From: Clarkia xantiana subsp. parviflora
Lineage: Eukaryota > Streptophyta > Magnoliopsida > Myrtales > Onagraceae
Assembly: GCA_036873135.1 (NCBI GenBank)
Contig: JAPTYO010000007.1
Span: 2,834,763-2,898,762, forward strand
Length of the DNA stretch: 64,000 nt
Direction: 5' to 3'
This document shows, one piece after another, positions 1 through 9,662 of the stretch (positions are counted from its first letter, which is position 1; every line of letters starts with the position of its first letter). Under the pieces are notes generated by a model. It was not told the DNA's origin and did no database searches. It saw nothing but the letters and a program-made list of their open reading frames with translations. The translations under genes were made by a program, and so were the position numbers.

Positions 1-1297
1 CTCGGAGCAATGTTATTATTCTTACCGATCCTTTATCTGACCTATCAGTGAACAGAATAGGCGTCTCTATCTATCCAATTCAAGGCGAATACTCGCGAGA
101 GAAGCTGATGCTTCAAAGAATCAGGTCTTACATTGTAAGAGCAATTTGCAATTGAAAATGCGAAGATGATGCATTTATGCCTGCCTTTTTTAACACTGGA
201 ATATCATAACTTGCATGCTAAGAAGAATATATGACTGTTCTAGGCCTGCTAAAACCAATAGGGAAGAGCATTTGGTGTGTCAGTTCTAGTTGTTTGTGCA
301 GTAACACAAATGAGAATAAAAAAAATGTTCTACAAATCATGAGTAAATTCTGGAAGGACTAAGTATCTTGAATGAAAAGGTTAGGTTACAAGCATAGGCC
401 ACCCACATGTAATTCGTTATTCCTCCTGAAAGATAGAGCCGTTTTCACTAAATAACCATGGTTAAAATCCTGGTCAATATTGTGTAAATTGTTTATATAT
501 TTTCCCTTCAGGTTTTCCTGGAGAGGAAGCTTAAAGAGCATTCTGAGAATCATGCACAGCATTACATCTTCACCGACTCGGATATCGCAGTAGTTGATGA
601 TTTAGGGCAGATATTCCGTGACTATACTGATTTCCATCTTGCTGTTACCTTCCGAAACAACAAACAACAACCACTTAATTCAGGTTTTATAGCAGTCCGA
701 GGCACACGTGAAGGTTTAACCAGGTTCAACTACACGATGATTTATTGTTTTCTCGCATGTCCTGTTATGGAACCACGATGGATTAAATAAGGAAAATGAT
801 TAAATCAATTTGGTGTAGGGCAAAAGCCTTATTACAAGAAGTCCTGAAAGTTTACAGCTCTAAGTTCATGAAGGCGTCACGTATGTTGGGAGACCAGCTG
901 GCTCTTGCTTGGGTCGTGTCATCTCAGCCTTCTTTTGATGCAAGGAGATTCACAAGACCGGAGGCTTTTCTTCATGAAATATCCGGTGCCACTGTGCTAT
1001 TTCTGCCATGCGCAATGTACAACTGGACCCCACCCGAGGGTGCAGGTCAGTTTCATGGGATGCCCATGAATGTCAAGGTAAGATACAATTTCTTATCTGT
1101 GATGGAAATTTGCACGAGCCATTTGCAACTCGGCTTAGAAATGTTTTTAATGTACAAAATGTATACAGGTGGTTCATTTTAAAGGTTCGAGAAAACGGCT
1201 AATGCTCGAGTCCTGGAACTTTTACCACTCTTCTGCCCACATCTCTGATATGCTATGCCTCATCTTGAGTAGTGGAAGAACAAAGTATGACTTTTGA
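1..1297 (+). CDS. Glycosyltransferase-like protein, 3' part only
   Basis: Four exons of a gene that begins left of the window: 1..134, 512..707, 819..1077, 1169..1297. Each junction has GT/AG ends and the reading frame stays open across all of them to TGA at 1295-1297, giving about 238 C-terminal residues. The second exon encodes FTDSDIAVVDDLG; the DSD resembles the DxD metal/nucleotide-sugar site of GT-A fold glycosyltransferases, and the downstream LNSGFIAVRGT and GDQLALAWV segments also fit a nucleotide-diphospho-sugar transferase domain. Inference: a Golgi or secretory glycosyltransferase-like protein of unknown acceptor. The N-terminus, and so any membrane anchor, is outside the window. 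Exon calls are firmer than the function. Confidence 0.65.
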
Positions 1298-1715
1298 TGT
1301 GTTCATTCGTGTATGAAATGCATCTGATGACAGTTTTATACTTTATAGCATTGAGCTTGTGAGAATGTTGTTTTTTACTTGAGGTGGTTTATGGTAATGT
1401 TTCACCATATCGTATTATCGTCATGTCTTCTATCATTCTTCTAACCCCTTTTTCCAGGTTTTGTATTGAATGGTTGAGAAATGAAAGAAGGTTTTATAAC
1501 AATGAAAGAATATAAATGACAGGTTTGAGTATGATGAAGTTACATAAGGAGGAGCTACAATGGTATGAAGTAAAACCATCATCCTAAATGTTTTGTTTTG
1601 TTTTGTTTGGTTTGGTTTGGTTTGATTTGATTTGATTCCCCCTGTTTATCACGCTGGTCAGGTAGGCCACTAGCTCACAATTCTGTACATCCTACGCGAC
1701 GTCACCCCGACGATA
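1298..1715. other. Intergenic, convergent gene ends
   Basis: Region between the stop codons of two convergent genes; it should hold both 3' UTRs. It contains the pyrimidine-rich microsatellite listed separately and no coding signal that I can see. Confidence 0.6.
1590..1637. repeat. Pentanucleotide microsatellite (TTTTG/TTTGG/TTTGA)
   Basis: Consecutive five-base units shift from TTTTG to TTTGG to TTTGA, about ten units in all. It is an interrupted microsatellite in the shared 3' region of two convergent genes. Confidence 0.85.
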
Positions 1716-3011
1716 TCAGCCGGCGCTCTTTTTCCCACTCGCGTAGAACCTTAAATACCACCAGACAAACTTCTTCAACCCGGCATGCAAATCCGTCGTT
1801 GGCTTGTACCCGAGCTCCCTCTGCGCGAGGCTAATATTCGCGTGCGTGAATTGCACGTCTCCGTTTCTCGGAAGCTTCATGATCTTCTTGTTGGCCTTCA
1901 CTTTCAGGAGCCGCTCCAAGATCCCGACCAAATCCTTAACAGGAACCGGCGATGTGTTGCCGAGGTTGTACACCCTGAGCTGCGCAGGCCCCTTCTTCTT
2001 CCCTCCACTCCCGGTGCTCTTCTCGGCCGTGTCTAGAGCCGCCAGACAGCCCTTCACTATATCGTCAATGTAAGTAAAGTCCCTCGCCACCGTCCCGTGG
2101 TCTGCTGCTTCGAAGATGGGGATCGACTTCCCCTTCAGAATGTCTTTCGTGAAGAAGAAATACGCCATGTCCGGCCTCCCCCACGGCCCATACACGGTGA
2201 AGAATCGTAGGCCAGTGAGGGAGAGGCCGTAGATGTGGTTGTAAGTGTGGGCGATCTCCTCGCCGGCTTTCTTCGTGGCAGCGTATAAGCTCGCCGGCTG
2301 GTCAGTGCGGTCTTTCTCCGAGAAGGGCACTTTGGTGTTGAGTCCATAGACGGAGCTCGATGACGCCCAAACAATGGCAGGCTGGGGATTCACCGATTTG
2401 CAGACCTCGAGGAGGTTCACGAATCCCGCAATGTTACTATGCACGTAGGAACTTGGATTCTCCATGGCGTAACGAACACCCGCTTGAGCTGCCAGGTGCA
2501 TGACGTGGGTGAAGGGGACGACCTCGAAGAGCTTCCTCAGCAGAGCCTCGTCGTTAATGTCTCCTTCGACTATGAAGACGCCGGCGCGTTCTAACAGCTC
2601 CTGACGGGCCCGCTTCAGCGACGGGTCGTAGTAGTCGTTGAAGTTGTCGAGGCCGAGGACGCCGTCGCCGCGCCGTTTCAGAGCGGAGGAGACGTGGGTC
2701 CCGACGAATCCGGCGGCGCCGGTGACGAGGACGGTGATTCCGTTGTGGGCGCGGATCTGGGCGGAGGAGCGGACTCGCTTCTCCCAGGCGGGGCCGCCCC
2801 AGGTGTAGCTGCTGGTGAGGTGGCGGCGGGTAGGGTCCGGGTGGCGGAGAGACTGGGAGCGGAGGAAGAGGAGGGAGATGAGGCCGAGGAAGAGGATGGA
2901 CCAGAAGACGAGCTTGACCACCTGGGAACGTGGTCGGAGGCGGAACGGCGATCGCTCCATCTTGAACTTGCCTGGAGAGGGCGGCGAATCGTCGAACGTC
3001 TTGGGCTTCAT
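1716..3011 (-). CDS. GAE: UDP-glucuronate 4-epimerase
   Basis: Intronless 431-residue protein, the usual length and structure for plant GAE enzymes. They interconvert UDP-glucuronate and UDP-galacturonate, the activated precursor of pectin, in the Golgi. Visible parts: a short basic cytosolic tail, a single membrane anchor at about residues 32-50 (type II topology), the NAD-binding GAAGFVG motif at 98-104, an SSSSVYG segment near 217-223, and the catalytic YAATK (YxxxK) at 243-247, all typical of the extended SDR family. The C-terminal part holds the sugar-binding LRFFTVYGPWGRPDMA segment. The start at 3011 is chosen because it precedes the anchor and the family N-terminus. The gene is GC-richer than its surroundings, which suits an intronless coding gene. 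Which GAE paralogue it is cannot be told by eye. Confidence 0.95.
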   Translation of the reverse strand: MKPKTFDDSPPSPGKFKMERSPFRLRPRSQVVKLVFWSILFLGLISLLFLRSQSLRHPDPTRRHLTSSYTWGGPAWEKRVRSSAQIRAHNGITVLVTGAAGFVGTHVSSALKRRGDGVLGLDNFNDYYDPSLKRARQELLERAGVFIVEGDINDEALLRKLFEVVPFTHVMHLAAQAGVRYAMENPSSYVHSNIAGFVNLLEVCKSVNPQPAIVWASSSSVYGLNTKVPFSEKDRTDQPASLYAATKKAGEEIAHTYNHIYGLSLTGLRFFTVYGPWGRPDMAYFFFTKDILKGKSIPIFEAADHGTVARDFTYIDDIVKGCLAALDTAEKSTGSGGKKKGPAQLRVYNLGNTSPVPVKDLVGILERLLKVKANKKIMKLPRNGDVQFTHANISLAQRELGYKPTTDLHAGLKKFVWWYLRFYASGKKSAG

Positions 3012-5149
3012 CTGTAATTGTTATTCAATCAAATGTATATATAATGTTTGCTACATCTCCAGCTAACAAATGCGGCTGTTGGAGAGGAGAGTCAAAAGAG
3101 GGAGCAGGAATACGAAGGGAATGAGGAAATGACAGCAATATAATGTTAAATTGAGAATTGAAGGGAAGAGGTGTGATTGGTTGGACATGCCATAAAAGTT
3201 GGTTGTCCCCACGATACATTCCCCTCCTTTTAGGACCTTCCTTCATTGAGAGGCGCAAGAGATTTTTGGGGATTTGCGTCCTCACTAACCACTATCCTTG
3301 TTCTATTTTATTATTACGGTATTATAATAATTTAACTAAATTAAACAACGTGTAGACGGTTTCTGAATCTGAATAACTATTAGATCTGATGTATCTATCT
3401 ATATTTAAATGCGGTAGGGTGTATTTACTTTTATTTATTATTAATCAGGTAGTAGATATTTAAGTGTTTACCGAATTTAATTGCTGAGAATGGACCGAAA
3501 TTAGTTGAATCGTATCCTACAGTACTACTACTACTATTATTATTGTATTATTATATATATATTATATAAATGGATAGAAATCTATGAGGTATGGAATTTA
3601 GGAGATGTACTACAAAATGAATTTAGGAGATAGAATTTACATGAATCCTTATTTGATTGACCAGATTCCGTGTCTAGCCTTGTGGGTATATCGAATTTAG
3701 GACTGAAGTTAATTTGGATGTAACTAACGAGACATCCATTCTTTTCACCAGATTCCAATAAATATTACTTCCTCTTCCATTTAATTTAGCGTCATAATAG
3801 TACGGCGAAAAATAAATTTCCTTCATTGTAGTGCAGTTGCAGTTATGAACTTTTTAAGGCGAGTTCGGATAGATCTAATGTGAAAGAAACGTTCAATATT
3901 TATATATTTATTTATATAAAGTTATATTTAACAAATCAAACGAATAATGTAACATGTATTGCAACATGAATTTATTATAATCTAAAAATGTGTTCAATCT
4001 CATTTTTTGTAGTGTGATATTATATTAAAAAACAAATGAAAGGTGATATTTATAGAGTTTTTATTATTTTATTATTATGTGTTAAATATATAAGGTATTT
4101 TGTAAAGGGAGGCAAATCTCTTATCCCAAATCATGTATCACTATTAAGATTTTGACACATGTCCGGTGTGTTAAAATCTTATCGGTGAGACACGAAGAGT
4201 GGTGCAGGTAATCTGAATCCTTTTGTAAGGACTCTAGAGTTTATTCTGTTATTATTATTAGGGCTAATAAGTATTTTAGTACATGTTTGACCAAAGATGT
4301 AACATTTTTTTGCATACTTTTGGTGCAATACATTTGCAACTTGTAAACTTTTGATGCATCCGTTAGTTGTCTGTTTATTTAGATCGTTAAATACTCACGT
4401 AATTTGCACGTGATTCTAAACTTTAATTTTATTTAGTTTAGTTTCCCAATTTTTATTCCTAATTTTTTTACAATTTATTCATAAACAATTTCAATCGGAT
4501 TCATAGTCATAATTAACTAGAGTCTGACCAATCACTGGTCCAACTCTGATTAAAAACCTGATGTGGGATATTTTAAAGTATCGAATTTTGGCGTGCGAAT
4601 ATACTTTTTCATGCAGAAACAGCGATTTGAGACAGACCCATAGTAAGTTTTGGTGTTTGATGTTTTTTGGTCAAATTCATTCGTCTAGATGATCAAAATT
4701 ACAGTTTTTATGTTTCTTCGGGTATTTTTTATAATTTTTTATTTTACTTGTATTAAGTCGTTAATTTCAGATTTCTCATAGGGCTATGGTTTTTGTTTTT
4801 AGCATTAAAATGTTGTTAACCGTCGTTTACATTCAGTTTTTTGATTAATGAAAAAAAATTAAGATTTTTCTCAACTCTGCGTCAATTCCTCCGAGTTATT
4901 GCGCCATCTATTTATCAAATTCTCAAAATTCTTGTTAAATCAATGAGTTTTTGTCCATCTATTCTCATTACGTTGCATAAAAACGTAAAGGTTGAAACCA
5001 AAGGATCGCCTGATTTAAGAAAAATTAGCATTTTTTCACTCATTGAATTGGATTTCACGTTTGGCCAAAAAAAAAATGGATTTGACGTGGCCGGTTCGAG
5101 GTCGATTCCATTCGAAAATCCGGTTCGGTTCTGATAACAATGAAGGAAG
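3012..5149. other. AT-rich intergenic region
   Basis: The first 300 bases hold the 5' leader and promoter of the epimerase gene, including a TATATATAATG-like stretch close to the start codon. The rest is AT-rich non-coding DNA. The stretch near 4262-4560 (long T runs, wording like TTTTGATGCATCCGTTAG) loosely resembles 18600-18960 and may be an old dispersed repeat. I see no gene. Confidence 0.5.
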
Positions 5150-6216
5150 AGTGACAGAACAAAAGAAACGAATCCCAGGGGCCAGGACCGACCCTGCTAT
5201 GGCTGCTCGCCGTTGATTCGACTGAATAACGCAAGAACCTCGATTCTGGCGCTTTCTTGCATTAATAGAGGTAAAGATTCCCAGCTTCTCAGCTGAATTC
5301 AATTAATTCTTGCTGTATTGTATTCTGAAGATTGAGGTGTAGTTCGCATCCTCCATGTTCGTTCTGCTGCTGCTGCTTTTTTTTTGGTGAAATGAAGCAT
5401 CTTCCGTGAAGCTTTAGTGGTACGAGTTTCCTGATCCTGATTGACTCCATGTGAATGTGGTTTGTTCTTTTGTTTTTCCTGAATTCAACTGCTAAGAAGA
5501 AGCATGGCTTAACTGAGAGGAGCTTTCTGTCACCTACTGACTGATGGAGAATGTTATTTGGTGATTGCTGATGAAGCGGTACATAGGTTCCGATTTTCAA
5601 AATAAGATTTTAAATATAAGCAGAAACACCAGATGGATGGTTCGGAAGATGAAATGAGTGAAATAGAAATATCTTTGAAATCACAATCTTATCCACTTCT
5701 TAATGACCATTACAGGATAATTATTCTAAACAATGAACCATTTTTTTTCTCTTTGTTTGATAAGTTGAATAATACAAATGGTGAAATGAATTGATCAACT
5801 GGATTATACCTAAACATTGTGCAATAGATGCCGAGAAATTCCCCTCTAAAGAGGAGTTAAACCTGACTTATAATGTCAATACGTTGAAAGACTCCCATTT
5901 GGTTTGCTTTGTTGGTTCCCTTATTCGAGGGATGAATGTTCTTGATGCATTGGTGTTATTCTACACCATATATGAATATGTAAATTCTGGGTCAACCTCA
6001 TAAACGCTAATGAGCTTCCATGTTGCATTCAACCCATAAAGACTTGAGGTACTTTTGATAGTCTTCTATTTGCTTATCCTGAGGAACTCACTCTCTAATT
6101 TCTTGCTGTTTCATTATTATCTATTTTTTCCCTTTCTTAAATGGCGGCCTTTTAACTATATCTAGTTCCTTGTTTTGTGAGTGTACTGATCTTGAATTTA
6201 CAGGTTCCAGGCAGTA
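5150..6216 (+). other. Probable 5' leader and leader intron of the Ycf20-like gene
   Basis: A good donor (GAG|GTAAAG at 5270/5271) follows a GC-richer block at about 5150-5270, and an acceptor (TTTACAG) ends at 6203, 13 bases before the chosen start codon. This fits a 5' UTR exon plus a leader intron of about 930 bases. Short reading frames inside look like chance. An upstream coding exon cannot be excluded because the frame is open back to the acceptor. Confidence 0.4.
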
Positions 6217-7041
6217 ATGGAAATTGGTATGATGCTACCAAACATTCTAGTACAAATGGACTTATCATCTCTAAAGCATCCAAGATCTGGAATACCAGTT
6301 CGCTTCACCGGAAGCCACACAAAAGCAGCCACTTTGTTTGGCCAAAGCTTGTATTTGCACTTGTGTTCCTTCCACGTGACCCGGTAAGTATCTTTCTTGT
6401 ACTTCCTTTACAATTTAGTATGAAATTTCAAGTTCCTTTTGCAGCATTCTTTTTTTATTCACTCAGATAATAGCAGTGCAGTAATGCCCCTAAGCCTTCT
6501 AAGTCCTTGGTGACAGAGTTGTAATATCCAGAAGCCATTTGGGATCATCCTATGAGAAGACCCACCACTTTTCTTATACTCTTAGGGCTATTTTAGCTCA
6601 GAATAGTATTTTTGCTTGCTTTGTAGGAAAGCAGCTTGGCTCATCCGTAGCACAGCAGATGGCAGCAGTGAACCAGAAGATCCTTCTTCCACAAGTAGCA
6701 GTACAAACAGTAGTGGGACCAGGCTAATACGAACGATTCGGAGTGTTCAATCGAAACTAAGTAGGAAAATTCAGGAACTAAGAAAGAACCTCCTGCTGAA
6801 AGTACTCTTCTTTCTGGTGGGATTCTATTGTGCAACAGCCTTTGCAACTGTTATCGGGCAGACAGGTGATTGGGACATTCTATCTGCAGCATTAGCTGTG
6901 GTAGTAGTAGAGGGAATTGGGTTTCTTATGTATAAGGCTCCTGTTCCTCCTCTAAACAACTTGAAGAGCCTAATCACTATGTTCAACTACTGGAAATCTG
7001 GCCTATCTCTTGGCCTTTTTCTGGATTCATTCAAGTACTAA
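6217..7041 (+). CDS. Ycf20-like protein, plastid-targeted
   Basis: Two exons, 6217..6383 and 6627..7041, give a 193-residue protein. The conserved core at about residues 108-160 (KVLFFLVGFYCATAFATVIG, then GDWDILSAALAVVVVEGIGF) is the Ycf20 family signature and forms two hydrophobic segments. The N-terminal ~85 residues are Ser/Thr/basic-rich and poor in acids, as in a chloroplast transit peptide. Ycf20 is encoded in the plastid of algae and in the nucleus of land plants; Arabidopsis relatives affect non-photochemical quenching in thylakoids (family knowledge). The phase across the intron is exact (CG|G). The start codon is tentative because the acceptor lies only 13 bases upstream with no stop between. 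A partly duplicated 70-base unit covers the end of the gene. Confidence 0.8.
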
Positions 7042-7170
7042 GTGAACTGAACGGCTACTTCAGATTCGTTCAATTCGGGAAACCAAGTATGGATCTTCAT
7101 TCAAGTACTAAGTGAACTGAACGGCTACTTCAACACGACAGACAGAAACCAAGTATGGATCTTCACTCTT
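7026..7170. repeat. Imperfect tandem duplication (about 70 bp) over the Ycf20-like stop codon
   Basis: The segment starting TTCATTCAAGTACTAAGTG at 7026 recurs at 7096, and AACCAAGTATGGATCTTC at 7081 recurs at 7147. The period is about 70 bases with a four-base length difference. The first copy holds the last codons and TAA; the second is 3' UTR. Confidence 0.85.
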
Positions 7171-7483
7171 GAGCGACTTGAAAACAATCCATTATAAACT
7201 GGAAATCAATGAAGCATTTACTTTTACTGATGGGTAATGCGGATCTGTGTAAAGCTGCTTACTGGAAATGGGATTGGACAGGGCTGATCATTTCATAGAC
7301 ACCTTGATGATTAGATGGATGGATTAGTCTTGTGACTCGTGTCTATACAGAAGAGTATTCAATAGGTCTGAAAGTTGCAATAAGATGATGTTACCAAAAC
7401 TAACTCAATTTTTTATGTTCTACCATTGGATGATAAAACATACATCATAGTTATATGCTCATCTTTCTGGCAGATTAATTCAT

Positions 7484-8250
7484 CTAGTTTCTTCTACATG
7501 ACTGATTCTCTCGCTTCTGTAGCAATACGGACTTGTATCTCTTTGCACAGATAATGAAGATCTCCAGGTTGAGTGCCATGAGCGCTGCAATTAAGAAGAA
7601 GAACCTGGCCAGATGACCTTCATTCAAGTTAGTCGGCACCCAACCGGGCTTCCCGTTCCTGGATGTTATGCTCATCGCCACAGACAAGATTATGCTATTG
7701 AGGTAACTCCCAATAGCTGAAGACGACATGGACAGACCGATTCCAATGCTCTTGAGCCCTTCCGGAGCTTGAGAGGAGAAGAATTCCATCTGGGCAACAT
7801 GCACAACCGCCTCGGAGACCCCTACCGTCACGTATTGCTCTACGAGGCCTGCAATTACGATAGCCACTGCTGCAATGGCTAGCCCGATCCCGATCCTTTG
7901 CAGCTCAGTGGGTTGTTTAGGTGTTTTGTTGGTTAGCCTAATGAGAAGAGGAAGAATTAGCTTATCGTAAAGAATGATGAATGTGGAGGTGCTGACCATG
8001 TCGAAGGCAGTCATGCTTGCAGGTGGGATATTGAAGTGGTAACCCAGGCTGGTGTCCATGGCAGCTCCCTGTTCTACGAAGAGGGAGATCATTTGGATGA
8101 ATGCAACTGAGGAGAATATGGTGGATAGCCAAATAGGTAACAGTCTCACTATGCTCTTCACTTCTTCAACTTAGAGTTACAGGGCAGAACTCCCATGGAT
8201 TGTGTAACTATGGCTGCTCTATCCAAGAACCTAATAATCACAACAATGGG
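7484..8250 (-). pseudogene. NPF (NRT1/PTR) transporter, 5'-truncated remnant
   Basis: From about 8161 down to 7484 one open frame encodes some 225 residues matching the C-terminal half of plant NRT1/PTR (POT) transporters: VKSIVRLLPIWL, SLFVEQGAAM, IPPASM, QRIGIGL, the SVAMSI segment and a final GHLARFFFLIA helix. Upstream, at 8162-8235, further family pieces (FLDRAAIVTQ, then PWEFCPVT) appear but in different frames. The N-terminal half, six helices, is not found within the next kilobase. I read this as a transporter gene cut at its 5' end. An intron at the CPVT/VEEVK boundary could explain one frame change, but not the missing half. No substrate can be inferred. Confidence 0.65.
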
Positions 8251-9002
8251 AAAAGTAAGAAACTATGGTGCAACATGTATGCTAAAAGAAATTGTTAATG
8301 CAATTTTTTTGTTTTACTGGTAAATTGTTTAAGATGTTAGTGGCAAAAAAAGAGTATATAAAATGTTATAAAACAATAGGGTTTACAATAGCAAAATGCT
8401 ATTTTCATTACGAGCACTGATAGACATTCCGATTCATGCCGACTATCTATAGTGGCAGTTACTGTAAATAATAGCAACTTTTGGACTATTTACAATTTTA
8501 CATTAGTAGACACAGTCTGTACAAGTCAAAACAACACCACCTTCGGAATGTTTATCATTTCCGTTTTCTACCCACAAAATTATTGTTAAATATTAAGTTT
8601 ACACTTTTTTTTTAAATATTACAATTAAATTCTAAGAGGTCCCCACTCAGATCATCGTCATTGGGACCCAGCTAAGGGTCTACCTATATGATGAAGTCAT
8701 TCAACTTCAAGACTGGCGAGTTGGTTTGGGTGGATCCGGCTATTGGACTCCTGATTGGGGCTCGCATCTCAACGAGATTTGATATACTACGAAGTAATTC
8801 CTGATGAATTTCAAATTTGAGATTTCAGAGTTAGTCCGCGTGGAATTAAACGTTTTTTTTACCACTATACCACCAATACCAGTGGTAACTAATAATGTTT
8901 ATACAAAAAAAAAAAAAAAAAAAAAAAAAAACCGATACAATGGATCGACTATGGAAAAGAAAAATAGGATGTCGCGGGAAAACTTCTTTTTAGTCAATCT
9001 CG
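8251..9002. other. Intergenic, no gene seen
   Basis: AT-rich sequence with a poly(A) tract. The block 8636-8800 is less AT-rich and may be part of a dispersed repeat, but I could not identify it. No credible reading frame. Confidence 0.4.
8905..8931. repeat. Poly(A) tract, 27 bases
   Basis: An uninterrupted run of A. It could be the tail of an old retroposon, but no source gene or flanking duplication is visible. Confidence 0.9.
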
Positions 9003-9470
9003 CCTAGGGTGTAAATGAGTCGAGTCGAGCCGAGCCAAGTATCTGTCAAATTTAACTCTACTCAATTATTATTTGCTAAGTTCGAACTCGAATTCGTTCG
9101 AGCTCTAATTTTAAAACTCGAATTCGACCTGAATCCAAATTCGACATAATCGAGCTCTGCTCGACTCGTTAGCCAATAATACATCACAATAAACTAGAAT
9201 TTCTCATGATTTAAAAATTGAGCTTGACTTGATTAAATTCGAACTTGGTTGACTTATGCAATAATTAATTAGTACTAAGAATCAAGCTAGACTAGACTCG
9301 ACTTATAAAGTCGAACTTGAAACTCGTTTAAGCTTACGAGTAACTCGAGTCGAGTATTAACAAACTCGAACTCAGCTCGATATACCAACAAGGTCAACTC
9401 GATATCGGCGCGACTCGAATTTTTATCAAGTCGAATTTGAGTTTTGACCGAACCGATTCCAAGAAGTTTG
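9003..9470. repeat. TCGA-rich, quasi-palindromic dispersed repeat
   Basis: Over about 460 bases the tetranucleotide TCGA recurs in contexts such as CTCGAG, CTCGACT, ACTCGAA and AATTCG, so both strands look alike and many short hairpins are possible. The left edge (GGTGTAAATGAGTCGAG) resembles the GGTGTAAA-type ends of small non-autonomous elements common in plant genomes. Clear target duplications were not found. It sits just upstream of the threonylcarbamoyl transferase gene. Confidence 0.5.
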
Positions 9471-9662
9471 TGAGTATTTCCTTAATCTCGCGGGTGTAGT
9501 TTGAAAGCAAGAAAGTATCATAGGGGCTAATATGCATATAGTATATTCTTCAGGTATCGTCGTAATTTCTCAGCGTTTCTAATTTTCATTTCCCGTCGTC
9601 ATCATTCTCCGAAACTGCTAGCTATCCAAAAATCTTCAAAACCCGCTCGACAGACTACAGCA

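Noticed and set aside
2694..3017. 107-codon frame antisense to the epimerase
   Set aside because: It mirrors the GC-rich epimerase coding strand; its Gly/Glu-rich text is a shadow of that gene.
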